DNA of 64,000 nucleotides from Siphonodentalium dalli. Lineage: Eukaryota; Mollusca; Scaphopoda; Gadilida; Siphonodentaliidae. The position numbers were made by a program, and so were the translations under genes. The stretch spans positions 45,801,549 through 45,865,548 of the forward strand of contig CP136067.1 in assembly GCA_032622095.1 (NCBI GenBank), read 5' to 3'. Position 1 is the stretch's first letter. Every line of letters starts with the position of its first letter. Positions 33,835 through 46,990 of the stretch are shown here, in pieces. A model generated the notes under the pieces. It was not told the origin of the DNA, ran no database searches, and was given only the letters and a program-made list of their open reading frames with translations.

Positions 33835-36766
33835 CACACCGGTCACCCGCGTATCACCAACACGGTGATCGTACCGCCGATCGAGAATCCGGTCAAGCCT
33901 ATCCCGTGCGATGGAGGAAGATATACGTACGTTAACATCGCTAAAATGACTGCAATTCGATATCCCAGAAGAACAGTTAACCACATATTATATAGATTGA
34001 TTTATCACTCGTTGATAGAAATTCTCTGACCTATTTAATCGTGACTTTTCTAATGATTTGAAACGATTATTTGGAAAAAAATTACAGTCTGAGGAAATAA
34101 TTCTGACTAAATATTGATATAATCACAACCGTGTTCAATTGTCCATGTCATCCTGAAGCTATTCGGAAAGATATACATTACTTTTGACAGGAACAAGTCC
34201 ATGTCGTGTGTTAGAATCATACACAAACGCCAAATTATGGATTTAAACAATTGTTGTCGATAATTTTATGAGTATCAACAAATCGGTGTAATTTCTTGCG
34301 AAAGTACCTATTGTCGCGGTTGAAGTACCCACTGGTGCGGATATTTTGCAAACGTCCAAAGTATTTTCCCGATTTAAAAGTCTTTTTGTTTCTCTTTCCG
34401 GGTAACATTTTAACAAAAACAACAAGAAGAAGATATTGGTCAATAAATGGTGGCAGAAGCTCCGCACATTTGTCTGGGGACTCCGAAATACTATTTTGAA
34501 TCTCAGGGGTTTGTCATTAAGGACAAAATCATTTTTACAAGAATACGGCGTTCCAGGCACACGTGAATATACAAACTGGCTCATGTCCATATAAAAGTAA
34601 GTCGCGCGGGAACACGTTTACCGCTAAATAGTACTCACAACGTCATGCAAGAGCATGCGGTGGAAACTCTGGTTGCTCAGCATCAGAATGTACGCTGTGT
34701 TACTCTGGCGCAAACAGTTTAAAAGTTCACAGAATTGCCGTACACAGTGGGACCACATTCAGTTGTGAATGTGGCAGGGTTTACAAGTACAACACTGGCC
34801 ATGCAAACCACAGACAAAAGACAAAGAATTAGTGTTCACAATAAAGCAATGTCTTCCAATTTCGTTTGTTGTAAAAACCTGGGTATTGTTTGCATACTAC
34901 TAACACACTTATGGGTCAGAGGACGTGACTGTCAGATCCCAGTTGGGGGGAGTTTCCACTTTGAAATTTCCAACTGCACCCATCCACAAACAACCAGACC
35001 AAATACATAGAGTTGACATACCATTGCATCAACCTTGGTTGGACATTTCCAACTGGCATTTCAAACTCATCAACTGTTATGCTTTCTTTCTTCTGAAAAC
35101 AACATACCCCCCTTAATTGCTGTTTGGAAATTCAAACAATGGAAACAATTTCAATTATATACTGTAACGTTTCCAACGAACGTTGTGTCAAGAATAAAAT
35201 TTCCGATTGTTGCAGATTGTTTAAAACAATTACCAAAGCACCCCATGTCGACGCATTCATTTATATGGAGCGTTAAGAGGGATAAGTTGGTTATCATTAT
35301 GGGTTAAATATTCTTTGATAACTATTTATTATGGAACATGGGTTAAGGAATTTGAGTGTCTACTCCGCCAATGTTTTCCAAATTGGCCAATAGTTGGAAA
35401 TGTCGTACCTGCATGCCACCACTTGGAAATGGTACACTGGTCGATTTGTAGGCCTATCATATGTTTTTGGACTGAAATGTCAATTAGTTGAAATGGCCAA
35501 CCATATGGGTGTAATGTTGAAAATTAACTAAAAGATTGAACGTTTGTGGTACATGTACAAGCTCCAACTCGATGTGGTTGATATGATAACTCATGCTGGA
35601 TACGAGCTGAGAATTTCTGGAATCCTGAGGCTCTGGTGTTGTTGTTGTTGTTGTTGTGGGTCTTGGTGGTGCCTTGTTGGCTATCGCCTTTATTTTTGAT
35701 CACTGTGATGTTGATGGTACTTGCGGAGTCACATTCGGTATTGGTGGTGGTATAGCAATGGTCATCATAGATACGGATATTTTTCTTTTCGTAAAATTAG
35801 CTGAATGGTATTCACACAGTGTTATCCTGTCGTTCCGCATGGACACAAACATTTCACTATTACTTTGTGAAATTGCAGATGGTAATAATCCAGGGTGTGT
35901 TATATGCTGGTATCCGTTGTGTCCTGTTGGGTGATATAATGCCAATTTTAAATACTTGATGGCGCATTCGACTGCCACTCAGGGTGTTAAAAAAGAGTCG
36001 CCAGTGGTGACATCAGAACAGTCTCTGGACTTGATCTGCCATCTCATTTCTGGGGGGGGGGGGGGAAATGGAAAAATAACGTTAAGTTGCATAAAATATA
36101 ATCCTGGAACTAATAAATGTTTTTAAAAGACGGCCAGATGGGGAAAATCGGTTGAAAACCCATCAGTTCCATCTAATTCCATATACCGTTTAATGGCATG
36201 CTATGTTCCAGAGTTATAATATGTTCGACGTGTCCTAAATTCAAGAAACATTCCAATTTTGTGAAACTTTAACACCGAGTCGGTTGGTACTCAAAACGTA
36301 TTTCTCACCGCAACAACGGTACTTGACACCGAGTTGTTGGTACAAATATTTTTCAATCGACGTTTTTTCAAGAGACTGTTTCGTGAGAATTGTGCATCAG
36401 GTGAAACTGCTAACACCATGGTTTGTGGGGTACACATCATATAATATATTATGGTCACTTTGATCCGTTCGACGCCAGTTGTTATTAGTAAAAAAAAAAG
36501 CGATTAATACTGTTATTTCCATTTTCGCTGTAGTTATCACTGAATACAACGAGATTATTCAAAGAAAGCAAACATATCAGATTATCAACACACACGCATA
36601 TTGGAATGGATTTATTTTCGTAATATTAAACCGGATATAATTATAAATAAAATGTATATAAATAAATAAACTCACATTTTGTTAACACCAAAACATTTAA
36701 CAGACGACCGGATATCCGTGCCAATAGGTACTCCACCGTGCTGGTGATACGCGGGTGACCGGTGTG
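33835..36766. mobile_element. 2.9-kb TIR element with 5-bp duplication
   Basis: The left terminus CACACCGGTCACCCGCGTAT then caccaacacggtg mirrors caccgtgctggtg then ATACGCGGGTGACCGGTGTG at the right. Over 32 bp there is one mismatch, and atccggtc recurs further in. GAGAT lies just outside both ends (33830-33834, 36767-36771). Removing the element leaves cttcgagatgggagtt, which continues a unit of the surrounding repeat array. Five-bp duplications with CAC-starting ends occur in Transib elements, but the heptamer does not match well. I recognise no transposase inside, so the superfamily is open. Confidence 0.85.
33896..36705. other. interior of the 2.9-kb element, no protein recognised
   Basis: ORFs reach 115 codons (34243-34590 minus) and 92 codons (35656-35934 plus), with no motif I know. 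A (TTG)n tract lies at about 35636-35657 and a G-run at about 36052-36064. Confidence 0.45.
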
Positions 36767-38160
36767 GAGATGGGAGTTCCTGAATTTGAACATCTTGGAT
36801 TTTACTCTTCGCATGACTAAATCCTTTGGCATATCATACAGGCCACATCCACCCCGTAGCCGTTCGTCACGAAACTTCATATGAATAATCGGGTTGACCT
36901 CTCGATAGGAGTCATCAAATGTTGCGGAATTTTAATGAGAAACATAGCCACCAGCAGCCATCTTGAATTATTCTCTTTGCATGACTAAATACTTTACATT
37001 TTGGTACACCCTACATGCTACACCCTACCTCAAATCGTCTACCTACCTCCAACCGCCACCTTATACATATATATGCTGCCAGTTAGCATACTAGTCATAT
37101 GTATGTATAATTATAATCATTATGTAATAACTTATACTCACGCACTCATAATATTCTACCCGCCCTACCAAAACCTGATATAAATCCAAAATAAATTGTT
37201 ATATTTATGTTTCATGTATGATCTGTAGGGAGCGGAGGTCCATCTAAGTTTCAAAGAACTTGTCCTCCAATCCCTTATATGTAAGGTACTATTTATGCAT
37301 TATACTAATAAAAATATGTTTAAATAAAACCTCCAATCGTCACCAAACTTCATTACGGATCTTCGGGCTGATCTGGAGATTGGAGCTATAAAATATTCCC
37401 GATATTTGTTAAAAAGAAACATGTCCACAACCGGCAGCCATTTTGGATTTTATACTTTGCATAACTAAAATCCTTTAGCACATTATACAGGCAACATCCC
37501 TGATCCAATCGTCACCAAACTTCATAAGGATCTTTGGGGTGACGACCTCAATATAGCAGCCAACAGTGTTGACCCTAAGATCCATATGGCTCTCCGGGTT
37601 TACATCTATTGTTATCCAAACCAACATTTTCCATCCGATTGATCCCAAATTTCACATTGTTCTTCGAGATAACATTTAGATAAGAGCTATTCATTTTTTC
37701 CAAATTTCGCCAACAAAACATGGCTGTCGGTGGCTATCATGGAATTCACATTTGAATTCATCAGCACACTCTACAGCCCACATATATTTGAAAAATTTCG
37801 CCAAAAATGTACAGGCATGTTAGGATCAATTCTAGATGGGAGCTATCGAATTTGAACGATTTTCCATAAAACAACATGACTACCGGCAGCCATCTTGGAT
37901 TTTATTCTTTGAATGACTAAACCCTTCGGCGCACCTACGGCCAACACTTTCCATCTGATTGATCGTAAACTGCATACGGACCATCAGGTTGACATCTGGA
38001 CGGACCATCGGGTTGACCTCTGGGCTCTAAATTGGAGCTGTCACCTTATTTCCCTAATTCCTTTTAAAAACATGGCCGCCGGCAGCCATCTTGGATTTCC
38101 TCTGTGCGTGAATAAATCATTCAGCATGCCCTATACGACAAACATTGTTTCCACCATAAG
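36767..38160 (+). repeat. ~170-200-bp degenerate repeat array, right part
   Basis: Same units as 32380-33834 in the same orientation; gccatcttggatttt-type motifs lie near 36791, 36957, 37437, 37889 and 38085. A ~250-bp non-repeat stretch (about 37030-37320) interrupts it. Confidence 0.8.
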
Positions 38161-38934
38161 TTGACTGCAATGCATGACATTATTATGTATGAACCCCCCC
38201 CCCCCAATTGAACTACAGTGTCATTGGCACTTACCTTCTTCATAACACAATTTCTGTGTTCTGTGTGTATGGAACTTAGCAGTAAAAATGTGATCTGTCT
38301 TCATTTTAGGAGGTTCGAATGAGCCATGTCCGTTTAATATTGTAAACATGTGGAATATCCACGACATACATTGTATCATTGGCTCATATTACGCAATTCA
38401 TTGGCTGATATCCATCCACTCAAGAATGTTCGTCGTAATTCGTCTCATTTCCTGGTTGAATCGATCGCGAATCCTCCCATCGGATTACTCGACTTTCCGT
38501 CCTCTCTGGGCGGGAAATAATACTAGCTTAAATTCGACCTTCGCATACAAATCCGATATGCAGGTATCTGATGCGTAAGATATTTCTGGTGCTTTGGTAT
38601 GGCTTCCGGGATTCCCGAAGCGACGTCCCATCTATGGAGATTATGTTGTAGGATTTTCCAGTGTTATTATTCACAATATAATGGGACACTTGTATGTTTT
38701 TATTCAATGTGTATAATTCGTAACACACAAATTCAAAGAGGCATCTATAAGCTGCATCTCATATATCACAGTAAACTTGATAATTGCTTGTCGTGTCACG
38801 TGTCGCGGGGACCAATACGCCGAATAACAAAACTCCCTAATGAAATAGAGCGTACGACCTAACTGTCGTCATGTGGCATATATAGTATTTAACGTATTTA
38901 TAATGTAGTTTGTTCCCCTGAACTTACTTTAAAC
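38161..38934. other. no gene recognised; C-run near 38196
   Basis: A homopolymer C-run lies at about 38196-38210. The motif ggaggttcgaatgagccatg (38312) is found inverted near 60790, suggesting a further dispersed repeat. Confidence 0.4.
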
Positions 38935-40219
38935 ATATTTTATTTGTAATAATACACAGTGGATTGGGACACAAGTTACATAACTTAATGAGCCCCTCTC
39001 CGGTATATATTGTTACACAATTACAGATATTACATTACTAGAGAAAGTGGCACAATAAAGTAACTTATTACGCGCGCACCGCGTGTATACTGCCCTAGTG
39101 ATTCTAGATAGCTGTGGGCGCTGACATTAACATGGGTGTTTTATTTATTTATAGAATGGGAAATTTTGGGATGATTAAAAGTCGAACTGCGAGTCGGAGG
39201 CCGAGTCCGGTAAAAGGTGTTGTGGGAATTTCAATTTCGTTTATTGTCGTTAATTAACGTTATGTCAATAATGTTGATTTTTGGTTTGTGATAGGTTATG
39301 TCAATTACAAATAAAAGAAATGAAAAATATAATTTGTAAGTCTTGTATTTCAACCTTTATAGACATTTTTCGTTCTGCAGCCCACTGGGGGGGTTGTGGT
39401 CGGAGACGGCCAAGTCGGCCGCCGATTCGATAATTAGGTGCTGGTTGTTATTATTATTTTAATGTAATTCTGAGTTGGGCCATTCGCGAAACCAATATAT
39501 TTTATATTCTATAATTACAATCATGGGTATATAATATATGATCTTGAGCGTGTTACCATTTCTGACTATGGTTTTCTTGTTTACAGCTGTGTGGAATGTG
39601 AGAGAATGGTGACTGGTGAAAGATGATTGTAGCGGATCGTTAGGAAAGGATGGTGTAATGTGGTGGGAGGTGCCAACGTCGAATGTGCTTATTGAAGGCG
39701 GAGAAAATACCAGGACGAAAAAACATATGGATGTTTCATCGGTCAAAACGTTTAGTTGCCGCAATAAAATGTTGGATTATTTTGAACAATTTCTCATTTT
39801 GTTTTATATTTATGTTATGGATGCCAGAAAGTAAATCATTCATATGTGTTAATTCAACTCCTTCTCTGTATAGCAAAATGATAGATTTCTATTTGTCCTG
39901 AATGGTCACGGGAACACATGAAAAAGCAATGATAGGCAACATCGCATTGATTGCCACATGTGCAACATGGACTGTCCGACATATACTTTTGGAATTTATC
40001 AGACTTTAGATCATTGCAGTAATTCCGTAATCTGTCGTCAAATACATGTACATGTACATTATAATATCTGCACCACATCTGAAAGTGACACAAACGGGCG
40101 CTACTACTGGGTATAATTTGAGGCATCCATCCCCCAGTTGCATTTAAGCCCGATGTGGAGTTCGTATGACCCCTGCATGGACAACTGATAACATATATCA
40201 TCAGCCCGATGTAAACCAT
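38935..40219 (-). mobile_element. LINE 3' end, family K copy 2
   Basis: The 3' tail at 38935-39010 matches 30702-30780; the coding remnant is at 39700-40219. Sequence at about 39060-39700 is non-coding and partly unmatched, so another insertion may be present. Confidence 0.6.
39700..40219 (-). pseudogene. LINE ORF C-terminal region, frameshifted
   Basis: The upper frame (39854-40219) contains CHFQMWCRYYNVHVHVFDDR, then KYMSDSPCCTCGNQCDVAYH and CSRDH, a Cys/His cluster typical of LINE ORF2 C-termini. Around 39880 the homology shifts frame into LYREGVELTHMNDLL, then FKIIQHFIAATKRF, which matches 30949-31164. No RT catalytic motif remains. Confidence 0.65.
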
Positions 40220-40358
40220 ACAGTATGCATAGGCATTCCTCTTCTAACGATTGCGCGTGTGCATGTGATTGTAATCCACGTCACATGTGATGTGATTCAA
40301 CACGTTCGTTGATTATAAGCGACTGACTTGTGCGCTTGAGGCTCCATATGAACACCAA

Positions 40359-40927
40359 TTCAATTCAATTTAATTACTCTTCATCATGTTGGATATTACA
40401 GGGTATGTGGATAATTGCAATGTAATAATACATTTCCAGTATATATAGTGTGCTATGCATGAGGATTTTTGAGTGACTATTCTGTGCAAGATAATACACG
40501 ATATATAGTGAAATTATTTAATTCAACAAATATTTAATTCAACAACCCATGGTGGTGTCCTAACGTGTGCGGTTATGGAATGCCTCAGGAGACCCTAAAG
40601 AATGGCATAACCCTTTTAATGAACAGTGAAAGGTTTTGTGTTCTCTTCCCTTTTCCCGAATTGAATAGATCATTCAGTTTAATACTATTCGCTTTTTGGT
40701 AGAAGTAGGGCTTTATATATATCTCTCGTAGAGTCAGTCATGCAGGGCATTTTAAAATTACATGGAATTCATCACCGAGTTCTAAATTACATAAAGTACG
40801 CTTTCTGTCTGAGTTATCTGAACCTACCCATGATCCGGATTCAACTGGTAAGTAGTGATTTCTTCTCCTGAACCGTAACATGGTGGGTACTAAGTTATTG
40901 TATATACTCGATATATATGTCTCGGTA
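40359..40927 (-). mobile_element. 5'-truncated copy of the 25390-27011 LINE
   Basis: Reverse complement of about 26450-27011, including the stop-codon region, the caacccatggtggtgtccta block and the (AATTG)n tail at 40360-40375. Several indels and stops show that it is older than the plus-strand copy. Confidence 0.9.
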
Positions 40928-41419
40928 TACCGATAGACATGTGGTGTAATTCTATTCTAAATTACATTTAGCTAATTGTGCGATTGGGTATGAATGTCAT
41001 GTTGACCAAAGACTAGCTATTTTAATCGTTGCTGTTTCGAGATATGAGTATTTGTGAATGTCCAGATGTTTCTTGGACTATATAGCTGACAACGTTTGTG
41101 ATATAATCGTGAGTAGAACACATTATTAATGTCAGATATGAGCACAAGACCTGCAAAATTCGTACTGGATTAAAGTAATGGCTCGTATTCATATAATCAA
41201 CAACGTGGAGGCATGCAAAAAAGGCTTTGCGTCATTAATTCAACATTTGCGTCGCTTTTATCCTGTTTTATTCAAACTTTGTTGTCGTTCGCATGCATTG
41301 CATCGGCGTCGAGCCCAATCCACGTGATACACAGGATATATATACGTAGTTTACAGTTACAAATGATTCACAAGCGTAGAAACCCTATACACGCTGCACA
41401 TTCGCCAGAAGTGGAACCT
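40928..41419. other. no gene recognised
   Basis: Short ORFs only. Confidence 0.4.
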
Positions 41420-41872
41420 GTTTAGGAATCTCTGAACTAAATGGTTTCCTATGGACGACAGTGTTATCGTTTCAGCCAACTTAACTGAATTGAAGCCTGC
41501 AGGCCATTCCAGCGATGTTTACCCAGCTAGATTGACACGAAAATGCAAGAAAAATCATAGGTCATGTGGTTAATTTTTGAAATAAGTGTACGACAGGGCT
41601 ATATATCCCAGAGCCAAATTTTATCTGGACAAACCCAGAACTACAGTATAGCAGCTAGTTAAATAAATTTCCCACTCACAAAAATCCATTCACCCATTAA
41701 TTCACCAGTTTAAATTATTTAGATATGATGTACAAATCAAATAAACAAGATGTCATCCTTTAATAACGTATCACGTGTATCAGGTGAAGGCCATTCGTCA
41801 GTTACCTTCACCTCTAGCATTACACGGGGTGCACTCGCTCCCCGACTCTGAAACACGTTTAGCTCCCTGATT
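41420..41872. repeat. dispersed repeat B, copy 2
   Basis: Matches 3080-3542 with small deletions (for example the segment after agattgacac). Confidence 0.85.
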
Positions 41873-44862
41873 CCTTTAATCGGTTGTAACCAACATTATT
41901 GACGCATGCTCAGCCTGAATGAATGCAGGTTCGAAGGTGGTCTTGTTTGTATTTCGAGAGACAAGCAGAAGGCGAGAAGAATTCACAAATTGCATCCGCG
42001 TCTATCAACTCGGACATAACGCTGGGGTAATTTGGAATCGGAAATTTCAAACTTGAGGAAATCTATGCCAAAACAATTAAAAGATGCACACAGTTCGCGC
42101 TGCGTAAACATTCACCTGGCAAAATATGGAATCGGAAACGGTAAGCGCAGCTGTTGCACGCGTCACTTAAGGCAGATGTGTCTGTATGACGCGATGATAT
42201 TATCTTAAAGAGGGAGGTTTGTGAGTGATTGATCGGCGGGGATAGATCGACCGTGTAATTGGCGTTTAGTCTTCGTCAGATTTCCATTAATTCAAACAGA
42301 CCACAATATCATGTGTGAAAAAATGAAAATTAAGGTGGTGTTTTAATGGGAAATGCTACTATTGGTCGGTACAGTTAATTATTTGTTCATGGGGTAAAGA
42401 TTTACTCAGGTTTGCCAACCAACGTTTTCAACATCGTTCCTGGTGTATAAGATAGGAATTACAAAACTCATCTATGTATAACATTCCGATTGTAACATGG
42501 TCACGTCGATAATAAATTAAATTTTGTTCATATGAATCAATAAACACAAACTGAGCCCGCGCCTCGTACCTTTTGCACTATTAAAAACAATTACGTTTTG
42601 AAACGGAACAAAGAATCGGAAAAAAATTGCCGTCACTGTGTACATGTATACCATAAGGGTTACAGAACATGCATTGTACGGTTTCATATGTTCTGAATAG
42701 CTATGAAACAATGTTGCACAATCATATGTGACATAGCACTGTAGAGACACTGAAATAATGTTCCGTAACATTGTGCAGGCAGCAACTATTTAGTCTGAAT
42801 ATGATTTTCAGAATAATTTTCAATGATTTGGCCTCTTCCAATGTGCACCGTCAAGTTTCGATTACATTCTCGTAACTTATAGGACTAATTCAACTTAGAT
42901 CGGAATAATACCACTGTAACAGTAATGTTTACATAATAATGGTTTCGATAGGCCTAGGCGAGATCTCTTTATTTTGAGAGATATTTATTATAAAAAAAAT
43001 AAAGAAGGCGATCTATTTTTTACGTGTACTAGCTGATAGTTGTTTTTCCAGACTTGTTATGTTATTTCCCATGAACTGACTGCGATAAAGTGACTTGACG
43101 TCCCTTTAATTCGGTCAATCCGAAATGTGTAATTTCGTTTACAACCGACTAGTCAACTCATATTGGTGCTCTTCTAATATAAGCTATACATACATAAATA
43201 TATATATATATTTATTTACCTACGTAATGGTGCATGGGGAGGGATGCAAACGGACCTGCAGCGACCGGCCGCGGATCTGGCCGCGGGTGCATGGTTGCGG
43301 ATCATACAATTGACCATTTAAGACAAAGTTTCATTGTAAGTTACAAGACAAGCAAATGGCCCACAATAAGCCTTTGGCTTACTGTCAGATCCCAATTTCT
43401 CTTTATTTATTATAATGTGTTCTTTGTACTTGTCTTTATATGCCTATAATAATGGTCTCATTTCCGCAGGCGCCAAATACATATTCATGTTACTAGCTAT
43501 AAATTTCCAATTAAATCATCCCCTTTTTTAAATACACACACATACACGAGGGATGAACGCGAACACATGAGTGTCCTTTACACAGGTAAGCGCCACCTTA
43601 ATCGGCAATCAGTCTACTGAGGTCTGAACCAATCGCTTTGGCAGTTTGTGTCTTTCAAGTTGGAACTTATTCGGATCCCATTATCAGTGCATATGTCCGA
43701 TTCAACATTAAGTGTATAGTTTACGAATGGATACCTCGTCTCTCTATAGAACCACATTCTTATTGGTTTGTGTTAGTGAGCCAAAGGCTCGAGTCTTATC
43801 CTTACGTTATGCGCTCAAGTGCGTCAAAACAAAACATGAAGTTTGCAAGTGATAACATTTGAAAGTGAAAGATTTGGAATCTGACTGCCGATCTATTTTA
43901 TATAGTGATTGTTTTATATATGTATCATAACATAAGTGATACTCATGTTATATACTTACGTGTATTATACATGCATTATAAATACTATGATATGCTCCAT
44001 GATATGCACACCGAAGATACATATAACTTTTGCCTTTTTTCTAGATCAAATTCTTTTGCTGTAATTCTGAGTTGTTATTCTATAACTAATCAAAAAGAGT
44101 ACACACTTACACGTACAACCCTGGTACCTATACTAATTTGACATTGGGCGATGAGTGACGACGTTATTTTACAACAAGCGGACCAGTTTGGCATCGCTTT
44201 CGACTTCAAATTCAATGCCGCTAATCACTCGTTCTATATATTACAGCGAGACATACTTTTCGTTTTTGCAATTCAGAAGTCGGTTCTTTCCCACGGGAGT
44301 CCTTCTTTAGAAATGTCCCGTTAAATCATATCAGATGCCGAGAATGTAGGTCAGTCGTCTTATTAGATTAAGCAGTATAGCGTTAACAATAGCAATAGAG
44401 AACAATATCGATAGAATATTGCAAATCCAAGGACGACGAATTTTCCATCAAAGTGGTTGTGTGTTGGAATCCATACGAATCAAAGTAGAAACGTTACTTA
44501 TAATTCTTGTCAAACCACGCGTACGGGCTTGACCGCGAGATTTTGCACAGCCGACAATTCTCACTTCCGGCTACACAGTTTCCCGCCATAATGCATCGCG
44601 GGAAATTTTACGCCTCGTTGCTTAAATTGAATAATTTGATAAAACCATAATCGTGTTATTTGCGACGGGGGCTATCACCGTTGTCTGTTACCGTTTATCG
44701 GCGTTTCTGCATAACTGATTTCTTCTCGGAGCCGGCTGAGTATCATCGATCTCGTGATTCTCGTCCCTATCTATATACAACTTTGAAAAAAATGCACAGC
44801 GAGGTTGAATTTGTGACCCGCCATATCAAATCCAGTCGTAAGTCGGGATTTTTTTACCCTGT
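41873..44862. other. 3 kb with no recognised gene or repeat
   Basis: The largest stretch without a matched element. ORFs do not exceed 84 codons. The sequence around 44520-44620 is somewhat richer in CG dinucleotides (cgcgggaaattttacgc). A host regulatory or intronic region is possible but not shown. Confidence 0.4.
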
Positions 44863-44931
44863 CCCAAGGCATTCTCTTATATATGCGAGTCGACCATAGG
44901 TCGCCTCGCATATATAAGAGAATGCATTGGC
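44863..44931 (+). repeat. 69-bp palindrome, type I
   Basis: Same as 15961-16029 with two changes at the outer left edge (cccaaggc). Confidence 0.95.
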
Positions 44932-45150
44932 CTAACAATTTTTTACAATTTAAAAAAAAAATTCTTGTATTCTTTAACAATTTTATAATTTCACCCATAC
45001 AGAGTCCCAGACAAACATGAGCAGACGACACTCTTCTATATGCTTCTATATATGTGTGGGGCTCCCTGCGGGGTAATGGATGTTTTTTTATTTTATGTCC
45101 TAAAAATTGTAAGAAACATTTATTTAAAAAAAATGATGAAATATTGTTAG

Positions 45151-45219
45151 GCCAATGCATTCTCTTATATATGCGAGGCGACCTATGGTCGACTCGCATA
45201 TATAAGAGAATGCATTGGC
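45151..45219 (-). repeat. 69-bp palindrome, type I, opposite orientation
   Basis: Same sequence as 16099-16167. Confidence 0.95.
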
Positions 45220-45230
45220 ACAGGGTACAA

Positions 45231-45632
45231 ACATACGCATTAATTATTTTGTGCATCAATCTTAATTCATACTGCCAAAGCTTTGAGCAAATTTTTCATA
45301 GCTCGCAAGACTACTAACAGCTGTAGCTAATTAATACACTTGACTGTACAGACCTATAAAGATGAAATATTTATTGTATAGATGTATATATATTGTATTG
45401 TGTTAAAATGTGTCTATACATTATATTGTGTCATCATCATGCATATATGCACATGGCTCTCACGAGCGTATTTATGCTAATAAATCAATCTATATCTATC
45501 TACTGACGTGATAAACTTTGTTCGCACGTCTTGAAAAGTACACCATATCATAAAAATGATTTAATGCCTAATAAATATGTTGCAATATGCTATATGACTA
45601 TTAAATTAATGAATCAAATCCTCGTGGAAATA
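45231..45632. other. no gene; possible LINE tail near 45400-45501
   Basis: gctaataaatcaatctatat followed by ctatctac resembles the tail at 57370-57404, suggesting a very short LINE 3' end. Confidence 0.4.
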
Positions 45633-46270
45633 CGCACTTAATCGACCTATAATGTGAGATAGATACATAATGTAATTCCTTCATTCTGAAATAAGCAGAT
45701 AATGGACTAATACCCGTTATTTCGTTTTATCACATAATTTGGCCATAAAAGCAGTTTCATAATTATCGGCAATAGACACGTTTAATATCAGCGCGTGCGA
45801 TGACGTCACGGCGTTCTTCAAATAATAGTTTATGATTGTTGTTTTCGATGAATATTTCGCGTTGCTTCGGGTTTATTTGATCATGTGATGAAAGGTATCT
45901 CACACTCGTCCTATTTTATACGTAATTTATCAACCTCGTCCTCTAAATTCTATTTGAGCCTCGGTAAACCTCGGCTCAAATCGAATTTAGTGAACTCGGT
46001 TGATAAATTCCGTATAAAATAGAAACTCATGTGAGATCCTCTATTTATGGCGCGGGCCACAGTGAACACAAATGTTAAAGAGCGTACATTCGAAAAGTCG
46101 TGAGTTGGTTTGTGTCATTGTCCCCACAAAAACTGCTTAGAATCGCCATATTATGAGTCGATAATGTGACTAAATTGCTAATATTTTCAGAACATTATCG
46201 ACTAAAAATGAGGCAATTCTAAGCCGATTATATACCTAAAATAAGTCATATTATAAGCAGATAATGTGCG
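45633..46270. mobile_element. CGCAC-ended MITE, copy 1, with an inserted foldback
   Basis: Starts cgcacttaatcgacctataa and ends cagataatgtgcg. Its sister at 57808-58128 is half as long because it lacks the segment 45731-46045. Internal copies of tcgataatgtg in both orientations are shared. Confidence 0.7.
45731..46045. mobile_element. ~315-bp insertion with a 70-bp-armed foldback
   Basis: Absent from the sister element, where ttagttttat runs directly into ggcgcgggccac. The hairpin arms (about 45894-45964 and 45967-46037) pair atctcaca, ctattttata, aatttatcaacc and aggctcaaat-type segments with mismatches. Confidence 0.7.
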
Positions 46271-46749
46271 GGATTTTGAGAGAACAGGCTGCTATATTGC
46301 TAACTTGAAACTCTCGGGTTAGATTGTTTTTAATTGCCCATTCGTTTTAACACACACCCCAACAAATCGATAACTACATCGATCCGAACTCAATATGGCG
46401 TACATATAGCTGTACATTTAGATATATTGGATATGAAAAGTAGAATTCACAAAGATTTGCTAGAGTATGGTACGTGTATATTTCTCTTTCATCACGTTCT
46501 TTGGCTGCGCAGTTTTTACGTTTAAAAGATGCCTGCATGCTACTGTAATTGCTCCGTTGAGTCTACCCCACCACGCTATTGCATTTATTCTTGGCCACTT
46601 AAGTTGTTATTTAATGCAAAAGGTTTCATAAGAGATCCGTGGCCGAGTTGGCTTTTTTTCTCAGGTTCAAAACGCTGTCATCTGTTGCAGACTGAAGAAC
46701 GAGGCAAGTCTTTGACTTGTTATCGACACTACATCTATGTGCGTGAACG
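46271..46749. other. no gene recognised
   Basis: Short ORFs; no matched repeat. Confidence 0.4.
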
Positions 46750-46990
46750 TAAGTAAGTAAGTAAGTAAATATTTTATTATGGCATATCATCATAAAATGT
46801 GTCACACATATATAATTAAATAATAAACAATAATATGTCATATGGTGGTGGCATGACCATATGGTCGTCTTCCTGCCGCCACCATTTGGAAATGGAAAAT
46901 ATGGACAAAAATATGGAAGATATACAAATTTATACAAAATTGGCATTTATGCAAAATTGACATACTGGGTGGGGTTCAAACCATATAATA
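46750..46990 (-). mobile_element. LINE 3' UTR with (TTAC)n tail
   Basis: A (AAGT)n tract at 46751-46768 followed by aatattttattatggcatat reads, on the minus strand, as a LINE 3' end with a tetranucleotide tail. No coding remnant is left. Confidence 0.5.

Larger units (their letters stand above)
44863..45230. mobile_element. palindrome-bearing element without visible TTAA ends
   Basis: Two type I palindromes (44863-44931 and 45151-45219) in opposite orientation flank a ~220-bp spacer. Outside them, taccctgt at the left mirrors acagggta at the right. No CCCTTT terminus or TTAA is found nearby. The spacer holds an unusual non-A/T segment (about 45000-45085). Confidence 0.75.

Noticed and set aside
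33830-33880. Firm assignment of the 2.9-kb element to Transib/RAG-type transposons
   Set aside because: The 5-bp duplication and CAC start fit, but the terminal heptamer does not match the usual form and no transposase is visible, so I left the superfamily open.
46630-46720. tRNA-like start (cgtggccgagttggc)
   Set aside because: No B box follows at a suitable distance.
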